64,000 nucleotides of DNA from AC-49 sp963766605 (GCA_963766605.1 CAVYAT010000007.1:248001-312000), one strand, 5' to 3'; shown: positions 8,046 to 16,709, counted from the stretch's first letter. The notes: a model not told the origin generated them from the letters alone. Made by a program: numbers and translations.

Positions 8046-9467
8046 TGTGGTCGCCGCGGGCGCGCGTGGCGTCTGTGCCTCGGCGACCGGCACCCCGAAG
8101 CTCGCGCGCACGATCGCGCCGCCGTCGGGCGCGTTGTCGGCCTCGACGAAGCCGCCGCCGGAGCGGGCGGTCTGGCTGACGATCGCCAGGCCAAGGCCCG
8201 AGCCGGGCATCGTGCGCGAGCGCTCGGCGCGGTAGAAGCGGTCGAAGACGTGGGGGAGGTCCTGCGGGGGGAACCCAGGCCCGTGGTCGCGAACCTCGAG
8301 CACGCCGCCCGACAGCTTGACCTCCACGCGCCCGTCCTGCGGGCTCCATTTGCGGGCGTTGTCGAGCACGTTGATGACCGCGCGGGCGACGCGCTCGGGG
8401 ACCTGGCGGATCGTCGTCGGATCGAGCACGACATCGAACTGCAGGTCGGGCGCGCGGCGATGGGTGCGCTCGATCGCCTCGGAGACGATCGTGTCGAGGC
8501 GCAGCTCCTCGACCGAGTCCGGGGCCGTGGCGCCGCGGCTGAGCTCGAGCACGTCGTCGACGAGCTGGGTCAGCTCGTCGAGCTCGGCGATGATCGCGGC
8601 CTGGAGGCCCGTGCGCTCGTCGGGCGGCAGCCGCCCGCTGTCGAGGAAGATCTGGATGTTGCTGCGCAGCGCCGCGATCGGCGTGCGCAGCTCGTGCGAC
8701 GCATCCGCGATCAGGTGGCGCTGCGAGGCGACCGACTCCTCGAGCGCGTCGAGCGTCCGGTTGAAGCTCACCGCGAGACGTGCGAGCTCCTCGGTGTCGC
8801 CCTCCTCCAAGCGCTCGGAGCCGTCGACCGTCACCGCCTCGGTGCGGTTGACGAAGCGCCCGATCGGCGCCAACGCTGCACGGCTGATGAACGCACCCAT
8901 CGCCAGCGCGAGCAGGATGCCGGCGGCGATCACCGCGCCGAACGTGTAGAGCAGCTGGTGCAGGACGTTGTCGACCTCGGTCAGCGGCCGTACGGCCTCG
9001 ACGGCGAAGCTCTGGTCGGGGTCGGTGGCGCTGGGGACCGCCATCGCGTAGACGCGCAGGTGCTCACCGTTGACCGTCTGGTCGAAGAACGCGTGCCCAC
9101 CGGTTGACTTGGCGACCGCCACCGCCTGCTTGGTCGCCGGCAGGCCTCCGCCGCCGCCGACCTGCGCGACGACGGTCCCGTCCGGGTACACGACCTGGAA
9201 GAACGCCGGGGCTCCGCCGTACTGATCGCCGCCGGGCGGCCGCAGGCCGCCGCGCCCGGGGCCGCCGGGGCGGCCCTGGCTCCCCGAGCCGCCGTTCGGC
9301 GGGCCACCGCCGATCCCCGGAAGCTGCTGGGTGCGGGCGACCAGCGCGCTGTCGATCTCGCTGCGCAGGTGTGAGCGCACGCTCGTGTAGACGACCGCTG
9401 CCAGGACCAACACGACGGCGGCGACACCGATCGCCACGGCCCCGGTGATCCGGCGGCGCAGGCTCAT
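8043..9467 (-). CDS. Two-component sensor histidine kinase
   Basis: Membrane sensor kinase of 474 residues. One helix near the N-terminus and a second at about residues 165-190 (FGAVIAAGILLALAMGAFIS) bracket an extracytoplasmic sensor that contains a Gly/Pro-rich insert. HAMP, HisKA (ASHELRTPIAALR with the phospho-His) and HATPase_c follow, with the N box NVLDNARKW, G1 DHGPGF and G2 SGLGLAIV. The ATG overlaps the stop of the response-regulator gene (ATGA), giving an operon in regulator-then-kinase order. The signal is unknown. Confidence 0.94.
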   Translation of the reverse strand: MSLRRRITGAVAIGVAAVVLVLAAVVYTSVRSHLRSEIDSALVARTQQLPGIGGGPPNGGSGSQGRPGGPGRGGLRPPGGDQYGGAPAFFQVVYPDGTVVAQVGGGGGLPATKQAVAVAKSTGGHAFFDQTVNGEHLRVYAMAVPSATDPDQSFAVEAVRPLTEVDNVLHQLLYTFGAVIAAGILLALAMGAFISRAALAPIGRFVNRTEAVTVDGSERLEEGDTEELARLAVSFNRTLDALEESVASQRHLIADASHELRTPIAALRSNIQIFLDSGRLPPDERTGLQAAIIAELDELTQLVDDVLELSRGATAPDSVEELRLDTIVSEAIERTHRRAPDLQFDVVLDPTTIRQVPERVARAVINVLDNARKWSPQDGRVEVKLSGGVLEVRDHGPGFPPQDLPHVFDRFYRAERSRTMPGSGLGLAIVSQTARSGGGFVEADNAPDGGAIVRASFGVPVAEAQTPRAPAATT

Positions 9468-10138
9468 CCGTCGCGCAGCACGTAGCCGACGCCGTGCACG
9501 GTCTGGATGACGCGCGGCTCGTCGCCGGCCTCCAGCTTGCGGCGCAGGTACCCGACGTAGACGCGCAGCGTGTTGCCGTCGGGGCCGAAGTCGTAGTTCC
9601 ACACGCGGTCGTAGATCAGCTCCGGCGACAGCACGCGGCGCGGGTTGAGCATGAACAGCTCGAGCAGCAGGAACTCGGTTCGCGTCAGGTCGACGTCGCG
9701 GTCGCCGACGCGGACCTGGTGGGCGTCGGGGTCCAGCACGAGCTCGCCGAAGCGCAGAATCCGCCCGTCGGAGCCGTCGACGGTGCGGCGCAGCATCGCG
9801 CGCAGCCGTGCCTGCAGCTCGCCGACGTCGTAGGGCTTGAGCAGGTAGTCGTCGGCGCCCGCGTCGAGGCCGGCGATCCGGTCGGGCACCTCGACGCGCG
9901 CGGTCAGCATGAGGATCGGCGTGTCGTTGCCGGTCTCGCGCAGCGTCCGGCAGACCTGAAGGCCGTCCATCCCGGGCAGGCCCACGTCGAGCACGATCGC
10001 GTCGGGCACCTGCGACTGCGCCGCCATCAGGCCTTCGGGGCCGTCGGTTGCGGTCAGTACCTCCCAGCCGCCGAGCAGCAGCGCGCGGCGCAGGGCCTCG
10101 CGAACGGACTCGTCGTCCTCGATTACCAGCACGCGCAT
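9464..10138 (-). CDS. OmpR/PhoB-family response regulator
   Basis: 224-residue DNA-binding response regulator partnered with the kinase downstream. The receiver domain shows the acidic pair in IEDDES, the phosphorylation Asp in IVLDVGLPGMDG (about residue 51), the conserved Thr in LMLTAR and Lys in YLLKPYD. The C-terminal winged helix ends in the usual RRKLEAG...IQTVHGVGYVLR. The ATG lies six bases after a TACCCT element. Its divergent neighbour encodes a secreted DUF5666-like protein that may be its target. Confidence 0.95.
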   Translation of the reverse strand: MRVLVIEDDESVREALRRALLLGGWEVLTATDGPEGLMAAQSQVPDAIVLDVGLPGMDGLQVCRTLRETGNDTPILMLTARVEVPDRIAGLDAGADDYLLKPYDVGELQARLRAMLRRTVDGSDGRILRFGELVLDPDAHQVRVGDRDVDLTRTEFLLLELFMLNPRRVLSPELIYDRVWNYDFGPDGNTLRVYVGYLRRKLEAGDEPRVIQTVHGVGYVLRDG

Positions 10139-10150
10139 AGGTGAAGGGTA
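10139..10150 (-). promoter_or_regulatory. Leaderless -10 of the response-regulator gene
   Basis: TACCCT on the minus strand with a six-base gap to the ATG at 10138, predicting a leaderless transcript for the two-component operon. Confidence 0.55.
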
Positions 10151-10165
10151 CGGCGGGGAGCAGAA

Positions 10166-10212
10166 GGCGTTGCGTAGAGCGGCATAAGAGGCTTGTCCGA
10201 CCTTGCAACGCC
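10166..10212. promoter_or_regulatory. Inverted repeat between response regulator and DUF5666-like gene
   Basis: GGCGTTGC (10166-10173) and GCAACGCC (10205-10212) are a perfect 8-bp dyad; GAAGGC just outside on the left and GCCTTC on the right also match. It occupies the divergent promoter region and could be an operator, possibly for the neighbouring regulator. Confidence 0.35.
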
Positions 10213-10273
10213 TCTTCGCCTTCCCTTAGGTACCCGTCACACCACATTTACCCCCGAAGACGAAGGTCGTCGC

Positions 10274-10894
10274 ATGAGAATCCGACCGATCACCAAGACG
10301 ATCGTCATCGCCGCCCTGTGCGCGACGATCGCAGCGGCCGCCGGCATTGCCAGCGGCGCGGCCCAGACGAAGACCAAGAAGACCAGGAAGGGCACGAACA
10401 GCGCCGCGACCTCCGGACGTCCCGGCGGGCCGATGATGGTGTTCGGCGGTGGCCCGGTCCACGCCGACGTCGTGGTCCTCAACAAGGCCGGCACGGCCTG
10501 GATCACCGCGACCGAGGACAACGGCAAGGTCTCGTCGGTCTCGGGCGACCAGCTGGCGATCACCGAGGGCACCGACAAGGTCCCGTACAAGACCGTCACG
10601 CTGACCATCCCGGCCGACGCGACGGTCATCCGCAACGGCCAGAAGGCGTCGCTGAGCGACTTCAAGGCCGGCGACCGCGTTCACGTCTCGCAGTCGACCG
10701 ACGCAACGATCGTCGTCGGCGGCGACAAGACCATGACCGCCCCCGGCCCGATGGGCGGCCACGGTCCGGGGCACGGCCCCGGCCCCGGTGGACCGCACTT
10801 CGGCCCGCCGCCCGGCGGCGGCACGCAGGGCGGCTCATACGGCGGCAGCTCGTCCGACAGCGGCTCGTCCGACAGCGGGACGACCACCTCCTAG
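10274..10894 (+). CDS. Secreted DUF5666-like protein
   Basis: 206-residue exported protein. A signal peptide (RIRPITKT then an Ala-rich core to SGAAQ) precedes a Lys-rich segment and a single domain whose KVSSVSGDQLAITEG...VTLTIPADATVIRNGQKASLSDFKAGDRVHVS pattern matches the OB-like DUF5666 repeat. The C-terminal 60 residues are low-complexity Gly/Pro/His and Ser/Asp/Gly, which could bind metal. ATG at 10274 is preceded by GAAGG nine bases upstream. It is divergent from the two-component operon and likely controlled by it; this is inference. Confidence 0.75.
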   Translation: MRIRPITKTIVIAALCATIAAAAGIASGAAQTKTKKTRKGTNSAATSGRPGGPMMVFGGGPVHADVVVLNKAGTAWITATEDNGKVSSVSGDQLAITEGTDKVPYKTVTLTIPADATVIRNGQKASLSDFKAGDRVHVSQSTDATIVVGGDKTMTAPGPMGGHGPGHGPGPGGPHFGPPPGGGTQGGSYGGSSSDSGSSDSGTTTS

Positions 10895-10909
10895 ACGCAC
10901 CGGTCCCCC

Positions 10910-10942
10910 GGTCCTCACGGGTTCTGCGAACCTGTGAGGACC
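10910..10942 (+). terminator. Long hairpin between DUF5666-like and aldose-epimerase genes
   Basis: GGTCCTCACGGGTTC (10910-10924) and GAACCTGTGAGGACC (10928-10942) pair over 14 of 15 positions around a TGC loop. It lacks a T tract. It probably ends transcription of the upstream gene, but its right arm contains the annotated GTG start of the next gene. Confidence 0.55.
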
Positions 10943-11875
10943 ACGGGCACCCTGACCGCACCCACGATCTCCCGAGCCGGCGTCGAGTCCTTCGACGCCG
11001 TTGTGCTGTCCGCCGGGGATCTCGAGGCGACGTTCATCCCGGCCGCCGGGATGCTCGGCGCGTCGCTGCGCCACGACGGCGACGAGCTGCTCGACCGCTC
11101 GGTCGCGATCGCCGAGTACGTCGCTTACGGCAAGACAACCGGCATCCCGCTGTTGCACCCGTGGGCCAACCGCCTGGCCGGCGATCGCTACACGGCCTGC
11201 GGGCGCGACGTCGTCGTGGGGCCGGGGGTGCCGCGCGACGCCAACGGCCTGCCGATGCACGGCGTCCTGCCGCGCGCGTTCACCGTCGCCTCGACCGGGA
11301 CGGCGGACGGCGCCGCGACGATGAGCGCGACGCTCGACTTCGACGACGAGGCGTTCCCGTTCCCCCATCGGCTGACGCAGAACGTGACGCTGGAGCCGGC
11401 ACGGCTGGCGATCGAGACGGTCGTCGAGGCGACCGGCGGCACCGACGTCCCGGTGTCGTTCGGCTTTCACCCGTACCTGACCCTGCCCGGCGTGGGGCGC
11501 GACCAGTGGGCCGTCTCGCTGCCGATGCGCCGCCACCTGTGCCTCGACGACCGGATGATCCCGACCGGCGAGGGCGATCACGAGAGCGCGCAGGAGCTGG
11601 TCCTGGCGTCGACGACGTTCGACGACGGCTACGACGGGCTGGCCAGCGAGCCGGGGTTCGCCGTCCGCGGCGGCGGGCGCGAGATCTGCGTGCGCTTCCT
11701 ATCGGGCTACAGCGCTGCCCAGGTCTACGCGCCGGCCGGGCGCGACATCATCTGCTTCGAGCCGATGACCGCGCCGGCCAACGCGCTGGTCAGCGCCGGG
11801 GGGCTGCCGGTCGTCGCGGCCGGCGAGGCCTACCACGCGCTGTTCGAGATCCAGGTCACGCGCACCTCTGCTTGA
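10934..11875 (+). CDS. Aldose 1-epimerase (GalM)-like protein
   Basis: Mutarotase-superfamily protein of about 313 residues, expected to interconvert alpha and beta anomers of a hexose or a hexose phosphate. Matching features are IPLLHPWANRL (the GalM NRI-like substrate loop), the catalytic His in LPMHGVLP, the HPY motif in FGFHPYLTLPG and the late Glu in ICFEPMTAPANAL. The GTG start lies inside a strong hairpin and no ribosome site is visible, so the true start may be different; conservation begins around residue 17. Its stop overlaps the methyltransferase start (TGATG). Confidence 0.85.
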   Translation: MRTTGTLTAPTISRAGVESFDAVVLSAGDLEATFIPAAGMLGASLRHDGDELLDRSVAIAEYVAYGKTTGIPLLHPWANRLAGDRYTACGRDVVVGPGVPRDANGLPMHGVLPRAFTVASTGTADGAATMSATLDFDDEAFPFPHRLTQNVTLEPARLAIETVVEATGGTDVPVSFGFHPYLTLPGVGRDQWAVSLPMRRHLCLDDRMIPTGEGDHESAQELVLASTTFDDGYDGLASEPGFAVRGGGREICVRFLSGYSAAQVYAPAGRDIICFEPMTAPANALVSAGGLPVVAAGEAYHALFEIQVTRTSA

Positions 11876-12648
11876 TGAAGCTCGGCGGCCGTCCGCTGAA
11901 GATGTGGGCGGCCGAGATCGTCGAGCCGCGCAACTGGCAGGCCGTCGCGCGGATGACGACGCGGACGCCGCGGCCGCTGGACAACGTCCGCCGTTACCTG
12001 CTCGCGCGCGGCGAGTACCCCTACCGGCCGCAGGTCCGCACGCCGCTGGGCACGGTCGCCGTCACGCTCCACGGTCCCGACGACATGTGGACGTTCAACG
12101 AAGTCTTCATGCGCGAGGACTACGCCTGCCCGCCCGGCGCGCGGACGGTCGTCGACTTCGGATCGAACATCGGCGTCAGCGCGCTGTACTTCCTGACTCG
12201 CAACGCCGACCTGCGCTGCTGGTTGTTCGAGCCCGTGCCGTCCAACGTCGCGCGCCTGCGAGACAACCTCGCCGGCTACGAGGGGCGCTACGAGCTGACC
12301 GAGGCGGCGGTCGCGACGAGCGCTGGGACGGTCGCGTTCGGCATCGAGCCCACGGGCCGCTACGGGGGCGTCGGCGTCGAGACCGGCACGACGATCGAGG
12401 TGCCAAGCGTGCAGGCTGACGCAGCGATCGCGGCGGTCCTCGACCAGGTCGATCGCATCGACGTGCTGAAGGTCGACATCGAGGGCCTCGAGCTCGACGT
12501 CGTGCAGTCGATCGCCGTCGAGCACCTGCGCCGGATCGACACGATCTACCTAGAGTGGAAGGACGCGGCGAGCGTCCATCCGGATCTGTTCGTCGGGTCG
12601 CAACGCAACGAGACCATACGGCTCGTCCGACGCCCGCCATCGCTATAA
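11875..12648 (+). CDS. FkbM-family methyltransferase
   Basis: SAM-dependent methyltransferase of 257 residues. The FkbM pattern is clear: TVVDFGSNIGVSALYF as the SAM-binding motif I (about residues 96-111), LFEPVPSNV as motif II and VDVLKVDIEGLELDV as the FkbM DIEG motif. Family members O-methylate sugars and other small hydroxylated molecules, so modification of a glycan or glycolipid is likely. The ATG overlaps the upstream stop as TGATG, so it is translationally coupled to the aldose-epimerase-like gene. A longer in-frame open stretch upstream is only the read-through of other genes. Confidence 0.9.
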   Translation: MKLGGRPLKMWAAEIVEPRNWQAVARMTTRTPRPLDNVRRYLLARGEYPYRPQVRTPLGTVAVTLHGPDDMWTFNEVFMREDYACPPGARTVVDFGSNIGVSALYFLTRNADLRCWLFEPVPSNVARLRDNLAGYEGRYELTEAAVATSAGTVAFGIEPTGRYGGVGVETGTTIEVPSVQADAAIAAVLDQVDRIDVLKVDIEGLELDVVQSIAVEHLRRIDTIYLEWKDAASVHPDLFVGSQRNETIRLVRRPPSL

Positions 12649-12660
12649 GGTAGGACCATT
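12646..12660 (+). promoter_or_regulatory. -10 element of the DUF3089 gene, made with a stop codon
   Basis: TAAGGT at 12646-12651, nine bases before ATG 12661. The TAA is also the stop codon of the FkbM gene. Confidence 0.45.
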
Positions 12661-13869
12661 ATGGAGTCGCTCTCGCGCAGTCGCATGCCGTGGTTGATTC
12701 TCGCCGCGCTGGTCGCCGGGCTGGCGGTCGCGGCCTTCGCCGCGCTCGGTTCCGGTGATGCGTCGTCGGCCGGGGCCGCACAGGTCCCGCGGACCGACGC
12801 CGCGGGAACGGTGTGGCTGTGTCGTCCGCTGATTGCCCCGAACCCGTGCAGCACGAGCTTCGCCACCAATTCGGTTGCCGCGAACGGCACGTCGAAGATC
12901 ACAACGCCGGCAGCGGCCCCCGGCGGGGTCCGGGCCAAGACCGACTGCTTCTACGTCTATCCGACGGTCAGCGGGCAGAAGACGATCAACGCCGACCTGA
13001 CGATCGAGCCGTCGGAGATCTCCGTCGCACAGAACCAGGCCGCGCGCTTCTCGGCCGACTGCCAGGTGTGGGCCCCGATGTACACGCAGATCCCGGTCTC
13101 CGGGCTGACGAACGTCTCGAACTTCGTCCAGTCCCAGGCCACGGCCTACGCGAGCATCCTCAAGGGCTGGCAGGACTACATCAAGAACTACAACCACGGC
13201 CGGCCGATCGTCTTCATCGGGCACTCGCAGGGCTCGGCGATGCTGATGGAGCTGCTCAAGAAGGAGGTCGACCCGAGCGCCAAGCTGCGCAAGCAGGTGG
13301 TGTCGGTGATCCTGGCCGGGGGCAACTTCACGGTCAAGAACGGCAGCGACCGCGGCGGGACATTCCAGAACATCCCGCTGTGCAAGAAGCTCAAGCAGGC
13401 GGGCTGCGTGATCGCGTATTCGTCGTATCTGGCCAGCGAGACGCCGCCGCCGAACGTGAACTTCGGCATTCCCGGTCAGGGGGTGAGCTTCCTCTCGACG
13501 GAGCTCAACAAGAACGGCGTTCACGTCGCCTGTACCAACCCGGCGAACCTCGGCGGCGGGACCGGGACGCTGATCCCGCTGTTCATGACCGGCGACAGCC
13601 CGGCGTGGGTCACCTACCCCGGCCTGTACACCGCGAAGTGCGGGACGCCGGCGGGCGCGAACCTGCTCCAGGTGACGCCGTCGTCGTCGGCGTCGGATAC
13701 GCGCCCGCGGGTCAGCGACGGCCCGGTCGGCCTGACCTACGGGCTGCACGTGGTCGACGTCAACCTGGCGGAGGGCAACCTGGTCGCGGACGCGGCGGCC
13801 GAGGCCTCGACATGGTGGGCCGCGGCCACCAAGAGCGCCAAGCACCGCGCGTCCAAGCACAAGCACTGA
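12661..13869 (+). CDS. DUF3089 alpha/beta-hydrolase
   Basis: 402-residue exported or membrane-anchored hydrolase. A hydrophobic helix (residues 10-30) is followed by the DUF3089 signatures WLCRPLIAPNPC, DCFYVYPTV and ADCQVWAPMYTQI. The nucleophile elbow GHSQGS (serine near residue 185) identifies it as a serine esterase/lipase-type enzyme. The C-terminus is a basic tail (SAKHRASKHKH). The family includes uncharacterised lipolytic enzymes; the substrate is unknown. It is followed by an anti-sigma-like zinc-finger gene in the same direction. Confidence 0.9.
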   Translation: MESLSRSRMPWLILAALVAGLAVAAFAALGSGDASSAGAAQVPRTDAAGTVWLCRPLIAPNPCSTSFATNSVAANGTSKITTPAAAPGGVRAKTDCFYVYPTVSGQKTINADLTIEPSEISVAQNQAARFSADCQVWAPMYTQIPVSGLTNVSNFVQSQATAYASILKGWQDYIKNYNHGRPIVFIGHSQGSAMLMELLKKEVDPSAKLRKQVVSVILAGGNFTVKNGSDRGGTFQNIPLCKKLKQAGCVIAYSSYLASETPPPNVNFGIPGQGVSFLSTELNKNGVHVACTNPANLGGGTGTLIPLFMTGDSPAWVTYPGLYTAKCGTPAGANLLQVTPSSSASDTRPRVSDGPVGLTYGLHVVDVNLAEGNLVADAAAEASTWWAAATKSAKHRASKHKH

Positions 13870-13884
13870 GGCGGTGTAACGGGA

Positions 13885-13927
13885 GCGATCGCGGGCAGAC
13901 CGTTCACGACATGGTCCCCGCGATCGC
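13885..13927 (+). repeat. Inverted repeat upstream of the zinc-finger gene
   Basis: GCGATCGCGGG (13885-13895) and CCCGCGATCGC (13917-13927) form a perfect 11-bp dyad with a 21-base loop. It lies between the DUF3089 stop and the zinc-finger start. It could terminate the former or regulate the latter. Confidence 0.5.
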
Positions 13928-13939
13928 CTCGGAGCACGA

Positions 13940-14209
13940 ATGACGGCGTTGCGCCTGCTGCGCTGGCGGCCCGCCGCACTGTCGTGCCAGGAGATGGTCG
14001 AGCTCGTGACCGACTATCTCGAGGGTGCGCTGAGTCGCTCCGAGCAGCGGCGCTTCGACGCCCACGTCGCCTCGTGCGACGGCTGCACGGCGTACATCCA
14101 GCAGCTGCGGGAACTGCACGAGCAGGCGGGGCGCCTGACCACTTCCGACGTGCCGCCGGATGCCGAAGCCGCGCTGCGCGAGGCGTTCAGCGCTTGGCGT
14201 GCGACGTAG
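13940..14209 (+). CDS. Zinc-finger (zf-HC2) anti-sigma-like protein
   Basis: 89-residue cytoplasmic protein. The SCQEMVELVTDYLEGALS start and HVASCDGC (H-x3-C-x2-C) are the zinc-binding anti-sigma domain found in ZAS-type anti-sigma factors. It has no membrane segment, so it would be a soluble regulator. ZAS genes normally follow an ECF sigma gene, but none is adjacent here; the partner must be elsewhere or the protein has another role. GGAG six bases before the ATG is a reasonable ribosome site. Its 3' end overlaps the sedolisin gene on the other strand. Confidence 0.85.
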   Translation: MTALRLLRWRPAALSCQEMVELVTDYLEGALSRSEQRRFDAHVASCDGCTAYIQQLRELHEQAGRLTTSDVPPDAEAALREAFSAWRAT

Positions 14210-15846
14210 CGTGCTTCTTGGCGTGAGCCCTGCGAGCGCGAGCGCGCGCCCTGGCTCGGGCGCGGGCGGCGCGCCCTGGCTCGAGCGCGGGCGCGCGCCT
14301 TGGCCTTGGCCTTCGCCTTGGCGCGGGCCGCGGCGGCGACCTTCGCCTTGGCGGCTGCCACCGCCTTGGCCTTGGCGGCCGCATCGGCGGCCTCCTGGCT
14401 GTGCTCGGCGATCGTCTGTAGCGCGGCCGGCGAGTAGCCGCTGGCGGTGGTGGTCGTCGTGGTGCCGGCCGGAGGCGGCGGGGGCGGGGCAGTCGTCGTC
14501 GTGGTCGGCGGGGGCGTCTGGGTGGTGGTCGGCGTCGCCGAGCCGCCGCCGGTCGGACTGGTGGACTGGCCGGCGACCGGGACGAACGCCGCGACGCCGT
14601 TGGGCGTGCCGAGGCCGGTGGGCCCGTCGAAGCCCGCCACGGCGGTGCAGATGCTCACGGCCGTGCACGACCCGTTCGTGCCGCCGACGACGTCGCGCAG
14701 GCTCGCGGGCGCGTCGTGCTGGTGGGCGTACAGCGTCGCCGCCGGATAGTTGATCCCGTGCGCGCCGCCGACCAGCCCGTAGACCCCGGCGACCACGGGC
14801 GCCGACAGGCTCGTTCCGCCGACGATCACCCAGCCGCCCGGGCTGCCACCGTAGGGGACCGAGTCGTAGATCGCGACGCCCGTCTGCGGGTTGCCGACCG
14901 CCGCAACATCGGCCATCGCCCGGTGCGTCCCGCAGCCGGTCGCAGCGAAGCCGGTCGCCGCCGTCTGCCACGGCGGGGCCGAGAAGAAGGCGCTGCAGCC
15001 GCTGCCGCCGTCCGACCACGCGGTCTCCGACTGGTAGGCGCCCGAGCCGTCGGCGATCAGCGACGTGCCGCCGACCGCGACGACGTGTGGCGACGAAGCT
15101 GGCCACGCGGCGCCGTAGCCGTCGTCGCCCGCGGCGGCGATGACGACCTTGCCGGGCTGGTTGAAGGCGGCCGGATCGGAGCTGAACTCGTCGGTGCCGA
15201 GCGAGTTGGACAGGATCGTGGCGCCGGCCGTGGCGGCCGTGTTCTCGGCGACGCCGAGGTCGCTGACGCTGGTCGTGCTCGCTTCGACGAGCACGATCTT
15301 GCAGTTCTGGCAGATCGCATGGGCGATCTCGACGTCGAGCGATATCTCGCCCGCCCAGCCGGCGTCGGGCGCCGGGTAGGAGCCCTGGACGCCCTGTTCG
15401 TTGAGCTTGCGAAAGCAGCCGTTGGCGGTCGTGCAGTCCGGCAGGCCGAACATCTGGTCGTAGATCTGGAGGTCGGCCTCCGCCGCCGGGTCGTCGTAGA
15501 CGTCGACGACGGCGATCGTCGGCGGCGTGCCCGACGCGGTCAACGGGAGGTTGTAGGCGCTGTGCAGCGTGGCCGGCGAGTAGCCAGGAGGCAGCTCGCC
15601 CGGCGTCGTGTCGGCGCCGACGCCGCGGGCGTGGCCGCGGTGCGCGCGCCGTGCCAGCCAGCGCAGGTGGCGTTCGGTGACGACGAGCCGCCGGCCGTGG
15701 CTCGAGCGCATCAGCGCGAAGCAGCGCACATGGTGGGGCGGGGCCACGCCGCACGCGGCGACCGAGGCGGCGAGGCCGCCCGCGGGAAGTGCGAGCAGGC
15801 AGGCCGCAGCCAGCGCCGTTGCGGCGATACCGAGTCGATGCCCCAT
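14187..15846 (-). CDS. Sedolisin (S53) serine protease, apparent frameshift near C-terminus
   Basis: Secreted acid-active serine-carboxyl peptidase. After a signal peptide (to about residue 27) comes an S53 catalytic domain: Glu and Asp of the triad in GWAGEISLDVEIAHAI, the oxyanion Asp region in AAAGDDGYG and the catalytic Ser in GGTSLSAP. A Thr/Pro linker leads to a repetitive Ala/Lys/Arg tail. In the frame of the catalytic domain the reading continues to 14014 through the antisense of the zinc-finger gene. One base removed around 14265-14272 instead gives a natural continuation of Ala/Arg repeats ending AHAKKHATSHAKR at 14187. I regard 14187 as the authentic end (about 552 residues). Confidence 0.82.
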
Positions 15847-15950
15847 CGCACGTGTTGTCGGCCGGCACGGGCCGCGAGTTGATCAAACGACGCCGGCCTC
15901 TGGACGCTGTGCGGGAGGCTGTCGCTGCGGTGGGGGATGATCCGCGCCCC

Positions 15951-16706
15951 GTGTCGGTGCCTGAAGCCATCGCCATCGTCGCTGCCGGCGTCGCCGCGGG
16001 GACGATCAACGCCGTCGTCGGCAGCGGCACGCTGATCACCTTCCCGGTGCTGCTCGCGTTCGGCGTCCCGCCGGTCACCGCCAACGTCTCCAACAACATC
16101 GGCCTCGTCCCCGGGTCGGTCACCGGCGCACTCGGCTATCGCCGCGAGCTCGAGGGCCAGCGCCCGCGGATCCTGCGCTACGCGCCGATGTCGGCTCTCG
16201 GGTCGGCCGGCGGCGCGGTCCTCCTGCTCGTGCTGCCGTCCGCGGCGTTCAAGGCGATCGTGCCGTTCTTCATCGCCATCGCGCTGATCCTGATCGTCAT
16301 CCAGCCGCGGCTCGGCCCGCGGCTGGCGCGGGCACGGGCCGAGGGCCACACAGCCGCCCACCCTGGCTGGGTGCGGCCGGTGATCGTCGCGGCCGGCCTA
16401 TACGGCGGCTACTTCGGCGCCGCCCAGGGGATCATGCTGATCGCGATCCTCAGCCTGGCGCTCGACGACGCGTTACAGCGAACGAACGCGCTCAAGAACG
16501 TCCTGTCGCTCGTCGTCAACGCGACAGCTGGCGTGATCTTCGTCTTCTCGGCCCCGGTCGACTGGGGGATCGTGGCCCTGATCGCGCTCGGCTCGATCGT
16601 CGGCGGGGTCGCCGGCTCGCGCTACGGGCGGCGGCTGCCGCCGGCGGCGCTGCGGGTGGTGATCGTCGTCGTGGGGGTGTCGGCGATCGTGCGGCTGGTG
16701 GCGTAG
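15951..16706 (+). CDS. TauE/SafE-family membrane exporter
   Basis: Integral membrane protein of 251 residues with seven to eight hydrophobic segments. The start VSVPEAIAIVAAGVAAGTINAVVGSGTLITFPVLLAFG followed by NVSNNIGLVPG is the first half of the TauE repeat, and YGGYFGAAQGIMLIAIL followed by NALKNVLSLVVNATAG is the second half. Family members export sulfite, sulfoacetate or related organic anions. GTG at 15951 was chosen because it precedes the conserved region closely; GTG 15957 is an alternative. Ends four bases before the stop of the hemolysin III gene on the other strand. Confidence 0.9.
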   Translation: MSVPEAIAIVAAGVAAGTINAVVGSGTLITFPVLLAFGVPPVTANVSNNIGLVPGSVTGALGYRRELEGQRPRILRYAPMSALGSAGGAVLLLVLPSAAFKAIVPFFIAIALILIVIQPRLGPRLARARAEGHTAAHPGWVRPVIVAAGLYGGYFGAAQGIMLIAILSLALDDALQRTNALKNVLSLVVNATAGVIFVFSAPVDWGIVALIALGSIVGGVAGSRYGRRLPPAALRVVIVVVGVSAIVRLVA

Positions 16707-16709
16707 GGC

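Noticed and set aside
7131..9107. 658-codon open frame on the plus strand
   Set aside because: Antisense to the aminotransferase and histidine kinase genes, which both show full family motifs on the minus strand.
10141..12648. Continuous open frame of 835 codons on the plus strand
   Set aside because: Only its last 257 codons (from ATG 11875, FkbM methyltransferase) are protein-like; the rest is the wrong frame of the DUF5666-like and aldose-epimerase genes, Arg/Asp-rich as expected for a GC-rich shadow.
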